Source: CAVXAE01 sp044225565 (GTDB taxonomy: Bacteria > Pseudomonadota > Gammaproteobacteria > Steroidobacterales > Steroidobacteraceae). From it: a DNA stretch of 39,090 bases. The position numbers and the translations under genes were made by a program. The notes beneath the pieces are model-generated. The model worked only from the letters and a program-made list of their open reading frames with translations, made no database searches and was not told where the DNA came from. Location: assembly GCA_044225565.1 (NCBI GenBank), contig JBGAIL010000020.1:1-39090 (forward strand), read 5' to 3'. Of the stretch, positions 39,086-39,090 are shown one piece after another (position 1 is the stretch's first letter; each line of letters opens with the position of its first letter).

Positions 39086-39090
39086 CGGGG

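Overview
This is a GC-rich chromosomal window from a gammaproteobacterium. The S10-spc-alpha ribosomal gene order ending rpsD-rpoA-rplQ, rpoA beginning MQGSVTEFLKPR, a FeoAB system with Fur-type boxes and the style of the TonB-dependent receptor all fit. A Steroidobacteraceae-like lineage is a reasonable guess, but it rests on gene style only.

Layout. Bases 1-3207 hold the 3' end of a DMT/EamA permease, an LplT-like transporter fused to a PlsC acyltransferase, and a PaiB-like FMN-binding protein. Bases 3208-3566 are non-coding and carry an 88-base inverted-repeat element. From 3567 to 17032 runs the ribosomal cluster: rplC, rplD, rplW, rplB, rpsS, rplV, rpsC, rplP, rpmC, rpsQ, rplN, rplX, rplE, rpsN, rpsH, rplF, rplR, rpsE, rpmD, rplO, secY, rpmJ, rpsM, rpsK, rpsD, rpoA, rplQ, ending at a hairpin terminator. 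Two things are abnormal in it. rpsJ, which normally precedes rplC, is absent from the window, and rplD carries a one-base insertion that splits its reading frame. Two spacers (secY-rpmJ and rpoA-rplQ) carry inverted copies of a short palindromic repeat.

Bases 17183-20139 hold mscL, a ferredoxin-NADP reductase, a PaaG-like crotonase and a DUF3313 protein. Bases 20371-32948 form the most interesting region. On the minus strand a six-gene chain (DUF885 metalloprotein, alpha/beta hydrolase, TonB-dependent receptor, secreted M3 oligopeptidase, SRPBCC protein, secreted erythromycin-esterase-family hydrolase) is joined by four-base start/stop overlaps at four of its five junctions. It converges on an MFS permease gene of the opposite strand. 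An AraC-family regulator and a PepQ-type dipeptidase lie just upstream. The promoters of the permease and of the six-gene operon, 10 kb apart and facing each other, share a direct-repeat operator with identical internal spacing and identical distance to the -10 element. I infer one AraC-controlled regulon for outer-membrane uptake, hydrolysis of ester and peptide bonds, and transport of an unknown compound. The substrate is not shown by the sequence.

Bases 33143-39085 hold a small alanine-heptad lipoprotein ending in lysine, a GNAT acetyltransferase, a feoA-feoB-Cys-rich ferrous iron operon behind two Fur-type boxes, an acyl-CoA ligase of the 2-aminobenzoate type, and a DUF481 outer-membrane protein. 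No tRNA, rRNA, CRISPR array or transposase gene was seen.
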